From positions 23,625,881 through 23,689,880 of the forward strand of contig OX328096.1 in assembly GCA_946811185.2 (NCBI GenBank): DNA of 64,000 nt, in the 5' to 3' direction. The notes beneath the pieces were generated by a model that was not told the origin of the DNA, made no database searches, and saw only the letters and a list, made by a program, of their open reading frames with translations. Made by a program: the position numbers and the translations under genes. Shown piece by piece: positions 48,401-57,400 of the stretch (the first letter of the stretch is position 1; each line of letters starts with the position of its first letter). This stretch comes from Hippopus hippopus (Eukaryota > Mollusca > Bivalvia > Cardiida > Cardiidae).

Positions 48401-51400
48401 TGGTGGAAAAATACAAGAGGTATTGTAGATGACTGAAATATTTACTGTTCAAAAAGACAATGCTTTGAGTATATCAGTAAATTCAATGCCTTGAAAGGAC
48501 ATGTTTTGAGAAAAAAATATAGGCAGTAATGATTCTATGCATAAACAATCAAGGGCTGTTTTCACCTACCACTCTTTAATTTTTTTTTTAAATTCCTCAA
48601 TGAACCTCTTTGGTACCCCCTTACCAAACAATCCACTGTTTCAATGACCCTGGGAAGAAGGCTATTGAAAACATCATGGGAAAAGGAGAAAATGCTGGTA
48701 ACCAACATTTTCTGTTTTTCCCACAAAGTTTTCTTATCTTTCATGGACTTATCTTGGCAATCAAGCCATTTTTTTTTTGTCTGCAAATCCCTTCAGTTTA
48801 GACCAGTCTAAAATTTTGTCATCGGGTAAAGATTAAACAGTTTTTTTAAGGAAAGAACAAAATTCCTGTGAATCCTTTACCACACAATGCCGAATTTTAA
48901 CGACCCTGACAATGAAAGCTTTTGAAAACATTATGGACGAAGGAGAAAATGCTGGTAACCAGCATTTTCTCATTTTCCCACAATCTGTTCTATCCTATCA
49001 AGGACCAATTCTGTCATTTGGGCCACTTTTAATATGTAGTCTCCAAATTCTTTTATTTTGGACACGTCTGAAATTTTGTTGTTTGGTAAAGAATTAAAAC
49101 GAAAACAGCAAAAAACACTGAGGTTAATGCTTCTGGTCAAAGGAAGGTACCTTTAATAACAAGTCATAGAAGTCATATTTTTATGGTTATTGATTCATAC
49201 ATTATTGAAATTTAGATACAGAAGGCAAGACTGGTGTAAATGATATAAAATTATGTGTATATCATTCCTAGGCCTACCAGAATGGTGCAGCAGATGAAGA
49301 CCAGGAGCAGTTTCTGCTTGCTCTCAATAAAAGTATTGAGATTTTTGTGAATAGAATGCGAAGTAATTCACAGAGAGGACGTAGTATTGCCACAGATTCC
49401 TCTGTACAGTCACTCTTCAATGTGATCAGCAACATGCATCCTCAACTCATGAAATACATACAAGAGCAGGAGGAGTCAAGAGGTGGGTCTTGTGAATAGT
49501 TGGATGATCATTGTCCAGGTGCTCAAATGATATTCAAGTCGTTTTAGTACAACACAAGTTGTTGAAAGCTGCCTTGTTAACTGAAAAAGTCAACAAGATG
49601 AATATTCGGACAGATGACAAAATTAGATTGGTTCTTGCTCTGCCTAATCTGTAGATATGTGATACTTTGTAGTTTAACTCATTTTGATTGGTAAAAAAAT
49701 GTGAAATTTCTTAAAAGAAAAAAAAAAAACAGCAAACGAGATGATTGTCATCTTGAGCATTTTCATCTAATGTCAACGGTGTTTTGAAAACCTATTAGTT
49801 TCCCAAACCTATTCTTCCAAAGCTATATTTCTGCTAGATACCGACTTTCCTGTTGTATTGATTGTCTAACACCGTATGACTGTATAGCCATTTAGCAACG
49901 TAGGGTTCTACATGTCTCCATAGTCTCCTTAGTATAAACTAATTGCTGATGAACTGTTTACCAAATGACAAATATGGACTGTTCTAAATTTAAAGCCTTT
50001 GCAGACAACAATATCAAAAGCAATTTAAGGTTGCTGAAGTTCTATGAAAGGATAGAAAACATTGTGGAAAATGTAGAGACTGCTAGTTACTGACATTTTC
50101 TTCTATCCCAACAATATTTTCAAAAGCTGTCTTCTTCAGAGTTGTTAAAAAATAGGACTGTCTGGTAAAGAGATAAGGTTATAGCATCTGAAAAGTTGTA
50201 ACATTAAGAAAAAAAAATGTACAATGGATCTAAAATAACTGTTTTGCTAGATTCATACCATAGAAGTATCCTATGGAGGTCTTATCACTCCTTCTCTAGA
50301 GAAATTTTTTATCTTCAGAAGTTGTGTCAGTCAGACAGAATGGAGACATTTTTACTTTGCATGGCTCTTTTATACAGCTAGATAAATTATATATGAGCCG
50401 TGCTCTGGCAAAAGGGGGCTTAATGCAACTCCGTGATGCATCATACCAAGCAAGCCATCACATAAATATGGTTCCATAATAGCCACTTTTTTTAACAACC
50501 GACTCAATTATGAGGTAGACTGATCCTTTGACATGCAGAAAATCGACCAATAGCGAAAAGTTTCGGCCCAGGTCAGCCTGCGTTGACTGCGCAGGCTGAC
50601 CTGGGTCGAAACTTTTCGCAGATGCATTAAGCCCCCTTTTCACAGAGCGCGGCTCATATAATAACAGTTGTTTTGAAATTGAAATCAAGCTGGTCTATTA
50701 ATTTATACTTTATATGGGGGAAAAATAAGTTATTGCTTGTCAGAAGTGAGTACTCCTTTTCCTTTGTAAGTTTTCTTACAACTCCTTTCACTTCAATGGA
50801 CTTTTTTTTGTAATTTGTGATAGGTTTTGGTCTGTCCAAAAGTAGACTGTATGTTAAACTGTTAAGATGTGAACTAGTCTGTAATGTTCTGCTACAGCTG
50901 AATATGAGGCCCTACAAGATAAATTAGCTCAGCTCAGAGATGCGAGAGAAGCTCTGGATGCTTTACGTGAAGACCACAGAGAGAAGAAAAGACGAGAAAT
51001 GGAAGAATTAGAAAGACAGAGACAGATTCAAATGGCTCAGAAACTGGACATTATGAGACAGAAGAAACATGTATGTACAGATCAACAACTGATCTTTTCA
51101 GTGGAATAAGTGATTTTAGCTGTCTGTGTTGTCTGTGGGGCAAGATCAAACTGCACAGAATTGCCAGCCTGATCACAGATCTATACTTTCTGATTATTTG
51201 AGAGATTTGTACCAAAACTTCAACTCCTGGTTTTTTTTTTTTTTTTTTTTTTTCAGACTGAAAACTGCCATTTATTTTCCATTTTAAGATCACATTGCCT
51301 TTAGACTTATAGTTTTGAATCCTTACCAAACGACAGATTGTTGGACTAGATAAAATTGAAAGCGTTTGCAGACAACAATACAATTGTATCTCAAATGATG

Positions 51401-54400
51401 ATTTCTGTCTTTCATATGGCAGAAAACATTGTGGGAAAAGGAGAAAATGCTGGCTACAAGCCATTTCTTCTTTTTTTCCAGAATGCTTTCAAAAGCTTTC
51501 TTCTTCTGTCGTTAAAACCCAGGATTGTGTGGTAAAGGTTTAATGTCTAATACATTTTGTCTGTAACAATGAGGCATTGAGTTTACCACTGCCTTACCTG
51601 TCAAGGTTACAGACCAGTATGCTATTTGTAATATTTTGCTGTCTATTCCAGATGACCTCTTTGTTTTCTTGAGCAACACTGAAATCATTTTGGCAAAAGA
51701 AGCGATTGATCAAAAGAAGTTGCTCATTTTGCTGTTTTCATGTATTCAACCTTCGTATAGAATTTCCATATTTTACTTTTTTTCAAAGTCTTCTGTTTCA
51801 AATTTAATTCATTAAGGATCAAGTTGATGAAAGAAGTATTTGGGGAAAAAAAATATGAATGCATAAAGTTAACCCTTTACCACACAATCCCAAGTTTTAA
51901 CGACCCTGCAGAAGATGGCTTTTGAAAACATTGTGAGAAAAGGAGAAAATGCTGGTAACCAGCATTTTCTCCATTTCTCACAATGTTTTCTTACCCTATC
52001 AAAGGCAGAAAGCATCATTGGAGCAACATTTGATTTGTTGTCTGCACATGTTTTCAATTGATCGAGTCCAGAATTTTGTCGTTTGGTAAAGACTTGAATA
52101 ATACTTAAAGGATAGTAATAGGAAAGAGAAGCAGTTTATAAATGAGTTGTTTTCTGGCAAAAAGGTGTTTAACTCTCTACCACACAAACCAGACTTTTAA
52201 CTGTCCTGGGAAAGAAAGCTTTCGAAAACATTGTGAGAAAAGGGAGAACAAGCATTTTCTCCTTCTCCCACAATGTTTTCTATCCTTCCCAAAGCACATT
52301 TTAATTTTTGAGTTGCATTTATTTTGTCATCTGCAAGTGCTTTCAATTTCGAACTAGTCTAAAATTTTGTCGTTTGGTAAAGAATTAATGAATGTGATGC
52401 ATATTTCTGTCCAAGCATGTCATTACATAATTATGAATCTGTAAAATCCATTTTGTCTAACAACCGACTGGATCCAGAGGTGGAATAGTCCTTGAACATG
52501 CAGAGAATTTACCAAAAGCAAAAACCATCAACACTGGTCAGCCTGTGCGGACTGCTCAGGCTGACCTTGGTTGATACTTTTTGCAGACGCATTAAAATCC
52601 CCTTTTTCACAGAGCATGGCTCAAATTCATTGACTGCTAGACTACTTTCATGTAGGATCTTTTTATGGTGAATTTAAGCTTAGACACTATTTCTGGAAAA
52701 TTATTTTGATTCATTTCTTCACTGAAAAACCCTTTGTTCTTGCATAGAGGGAGAGAGCTTTGAAAACCTTAGTAAGAAAAGGGTAAAATGCAAATAGGAG
52801 CAGTTTTTCCTTTTCCCACAATGTGTTGTAGCCTTTTAAAGGTTAAATCCATACCTGAGCCACATTGAATTATCATCTGCAAATGTTCTAACACTTTACC
52901 ACGCAATACCAAAATTTAATGACCCTGACCATAATGGCTTTTGAAAACATTGTATGAAGAGGAGAAAATGCTAGTAACCAGCACCCTTTTCTCTCATTGT
53001 TTTCCAAACTTTCAATGACAAAACGTACCAATGAGCTTCATTAAATTGTGTCCGAGGTTGTGAGGTAGAGCATCAGCCTTGTAACCATAGGGTCCTGAGT
53101 TCGATACACGGGAGCGGGTGTCAACTTTGGGATTTTTCATTGGCCCACACATTCAGCGCGAGTACTGGTGTACTTCCCAGGAACCAGAATCGAGAGAGAT
53201 TAGCATAAGTTGTAAGGACTTGTTTCTCAATCAATGTAAAATAAATATATTTAAACTAAATTTGTCATCTGCAGATGTTTTAAATATGGTCAAGTCTAAA
53301 ATTTTGTCATCTGGTATAGAGTGAATGGTCAACATGGTCTTTGTTTGGTTAACTATGTACCAAACGAAAAAAAATGGATTCCTGCAAATTGAGTTGCAGA
53401 CAACATATCAACTATGGCTCAAATAATTGATTTGTATCTGAGAGGCTGAAAAACACTGTGAGAAAAGGAAAAAATACTGGTTTCAGCATTTTCTCCTTTT
53501 TCCACAATGTTTTCCAAGTCTATATCCAAGCCAATACAGAGTCGTTAAAACAAGGTGTAGTTTGATGAAAGCATTAACATGGTCTTTCTTTGTTAACAGG
53601 AGTACCTTGAGATGCAGAGACAGCTGGCATTACAAAGATTACAAGAACAGGAGCGAGAGATGCAGATGAGATTTGAACAACAAAGACAGCTTACACAGAT
53701 GAGACAAATGCAAAACTATGGTTATAATCAGGTAGAGTTGAATTCCTAATTGTAGAAGTTGAGTTGGTATTATCTGTATTATTCAAAAAGAAGTTGTATA
53801 CCAAACCGTTACATTTAGCAAAGTGAAGAAAGATTCATAGGTGAGCAAACAAAGCAAGTTATCAGAGTAGAAGCCATCCATCATAAATTATTGTTCAACC
53901 TATTTTTTGACCTTCCACAACATTTCACAAAATACATAAAGGACAAATATTACAATGAATGGAAAGTAGTGCTTGGGTAGAGTATTGAGAATATTTTTTA
54001 GGAAAGAGCTAGTTCTTATTACAGGTAGTGGCTCGTTTTCTCCTAATGAACAGTCACTTTAGTATGGTTATGGGTTAAATCACTTTACCTGTCTGCTTGT
54101 TACTTTGTCATTAATGTTTGTTCGTAGATTATGTAGTTGAAGTGAATTTGACTGTGTGTGAAGAAACTTTTTTTTATGCGAAAGATTTCTTATTTTTGTG
54201 TTAACCCATTCATACTTTTAAAAGAGCTATAAGAGCAAGTTAGAGCTGATCCTGTGGAGGGTCTGCAGGAATAAACATAGGCTTGTGTAGAGAGAACACT
54301 AAGTTTTTAGCTCCACTGGCCGAAGGCCAGCAGGCTTATGTCATGGCCTGTTGTCCGTCGTGCGTCCGTCCGTCCGTGCGTCCGTCCGTCCGTCCGTGCG

Positions 54401-57400
54401 TTAACTTTTTTTTAAAACGTCTTCTTCTCTGAAACTACCCATCCAATTTTGATGAAACTTCACAGAAATGATCCTGCCATGGTCCTCTTCAGAATTTCTT
54501 GAAAGAATTTAATTCCTTCAAAAACTCTGGTTGCCATGGCAACAAAACTGAAAAATTTTGAAAATCTTTGAAAATCTTCTTGTCTGAAACCGTAAGGCCA
54601 AGGGCTACCAAATTTGGCATGTAGCTTTATCTAGTGGACCTCTACCAAGTTTCTTCAATTTATAGCCCTGGGGTCAAAATTGGCCCCGCCCCGGGGGTCA
54701 CAAGTTATACATGGGCTTATTTAGGGAGAACTTTAAAATTCCTCTTCTACCTAGCCATAGGGCCTAGAGCTACCAAATTTGGCATGTAGCTTTATCTAGT
54801 GGACCTCTGCCAAGATTGTTCAAATTATAGCCCTGGGGTCAAATTAGGCCCTGCCCGGGGGTAACAAGTTTTACATGGGCTTATATAACAAGTTTTACAT
54901 GGGCTTATATAGGGAGAACTTTAAAATTCTTCTTTTACCTAGCCATGGGGCCTAGGGCGACCAAATTTGGCATGTAGCTTTATCTAGTGGACCTGTACCA
55001 AGGGTGTCCAAATTATAGCCGAGGGTCAAATTTGACTTCGCTCCGGGGGGGTAACATGTTTTACATGGGCGGGCTTATATAGGAAAATCTTTCGCATCTA
55101 GCTATAAGGGCTAGGGCTATCAAATTTTGCATTTAGCTTTATCTAGGGGGTCTCTATCAAGGGTGCCCAAATTATAGCCAAGGGGGTCAAATGTAGCCCC
55201 ACCCCAGGGGGTCACAAGTTCTACATTGTCTTATATAAGGAAACTTTAATAATCTACTTGTACATAGCCATATTTAGGCCGAGGGCTACCAAATTTTGCC
55301 TGTAACTTTATATAATGGGCCTCTACCAAGAGGGCCCAAATTTTAACTTTGGGGGTCAAGTTTGACTCCACACCAGGGGTCACAAGTTTTACATTGGCTT
55401 TTATAGTGAAAACTTGATAAACCTGTGTCATGGATCACATATTTTACAGGGCCTTTTATTCAGCAAACTTGTTTTACATGACTTTTTATTGGGCAAGATT
55501 AAAAAATCTTTTTGTTTATAACCACACATTCTAGTTTCATATTGTAGGTCTGGGGTCAAAATTGCCTTCATTCCAGGGATCGCAAGTTTAACATGGGCTT
55601 CAAAATATTGTCACTTCAATTTAAACATTAATCAAGGGAAATAACTCTTTTTATGAAAGATAAAGTTCGTTACTATTTACCTCCCTTGATTATCAAGCTT
55701 CAGTGATACATGATTGACTTAATAGCCAGTGGAGCGATACAGGGCCATCATGGCCCTCTTGTTGTTCATTGGATTAACTCTTTCCTTACAAAAAAATTTT
55801 AGACTAGTCCAAATTGAAATCCTCTACAGATGTACAAATTACATATGACTCAAAAATTGAAATTTGTCATTTGAACGGTAGAAAACATGGTGGGAAACAG
55901 AGAAAATGCTGGTTACCAGCATTTTCTCCTCTTTCCACCTTTTTTCAAAAGTGTTCTTTCTTACGGTCACTAAAAGTAAGGATTGTGTTGTAAAGATATA
56001 AAAGTGATACAGAATCCTACTAGAGAACTTGTAACAAGAACAATATTCACAACCTGCTCAACAGTGGTTCACATCCACTGTCTTCAATCCAATTTTGTAA
56101 GTGACCATTGGTTTTTTTTTTTTTTTTTTTCCCTTACAGCCACCATATCCACAAGGTCCTATGCCAGGAATTCCCCAGGGATATAATCCTACTGGTCCTG
56201 GAGTTCAGATGGAAGGTTCCCCTGTCCATCAGATGCATGGACAGGCACAAGGATACATTGGACAGATGCCGCCGTCACAACAGATGTATGCACCTCATGG
56301 GGCGCCACATGGGGCACAACCAGGCTATCAGCAAGTAAGGTTCAATAACATTTTTGATTGTTTGCTTGATGATTTTTTAACCATCCAGCCACCTCGCAAA
56401 AAGTGTTGACTAGAGCCTTGTGATTGTTGCATGAATTTAACAGCTTTGTGAAAAATATATCCTGCTAACTTGTCATCTCCTGCATACAGATCATACAACA
56501 GACCACTATTATAGACAGTGTGGCAAAATTTTAAGGTGCTGAGCAGTGAAATTTTTACAAGTATTACACTTTTATCAGCTTGATTATTAATGTTTTACCA
56601 GGATATTTATCAAAGTCATTTGTTTCAAATTTCTTTTGAGGGGTAAATAATTAATTTCGGAATTATTTGTTTCATAAGTAATGTTTTTACCACCACATTT
56701 AAAATATGCCTACATGTGATAATTCAGTGATATTCAAAGACTGTAAAGGAATTACGTTCAAAAATGGACCATTAACTTCAGATAAATTTCAGCTTGTAGA
56801 CTTGGTGAAACGTAACTGTTGCAACTTGATTCCTAAAATGGATCAAGAGAATGAGGGAAAGTAAGATAGATCCACACTTTTAACCCTTTACCACACAATC
56901 CCAAGTTTTTTTTTTACCCTTATGAAGATGCATTTTGAAAACAATGTGGGAAAAGGAGAAAATGCTGGTAACCAGCATTTTCTCCTTTTCCCACAGTTTT
57001 CTACCCTATCAAAGACAAATTCCATCATTGAACTACATTTAAATTGTCGTCTGCGTATGCTTTCAATTTGGACCAGTCCAAATTTTTATTTTGTGGTAAA
57101 GAGTTAATGTAAACGGTCATAGCCCTTCTAAACAATAACATTATTGGTATTGGAGGTGTACTGGAATCAGCTCTTCTCTCTCTGATTAAGTGTAAACAGT
57201 CTCATGGGTATATTCATACCATAGTCAATGTTTGTCCAAAACTTTCTTTCTGAAGGTAACTAAAACTTGGGACTGTGGTAAAGGGTTTCGTTGAATATTG
57301 GCACAGCTAGAAACTTAATGTGCAAAACACAATTTTCTAAAGTCTGCCAGTAAGCATTGAAGAACTATCTTCCTGTAGACATTTTTGTGCTTGATGCATG

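Noticed and set aside
50458..50688. Minus-strand frame with KRGLNASAKSFDPGQPAQS, also seen at 62360
   Set aside because: It is the translated GCATTAA element; similarity between the two frames reflects the repeat, not a gene family.
51051..51464. 137-residue minus-strand open frame
   Set aside because: Antisense to HGS exon 13 and intron 13, containing a poly(T) run and a MITE.
53053..53125. tRNA-Thr gene
   Set aside because: A and B boxes are present, but it lacks proper stem pairing and runs into a SINE body inserted in a MITE.
56101..56409. Overlapping plus-strand frames starting in a poly(T) tract
   Set aside because: They are HGS exon 15 read in its own and shifted frames beyond the splice sites.
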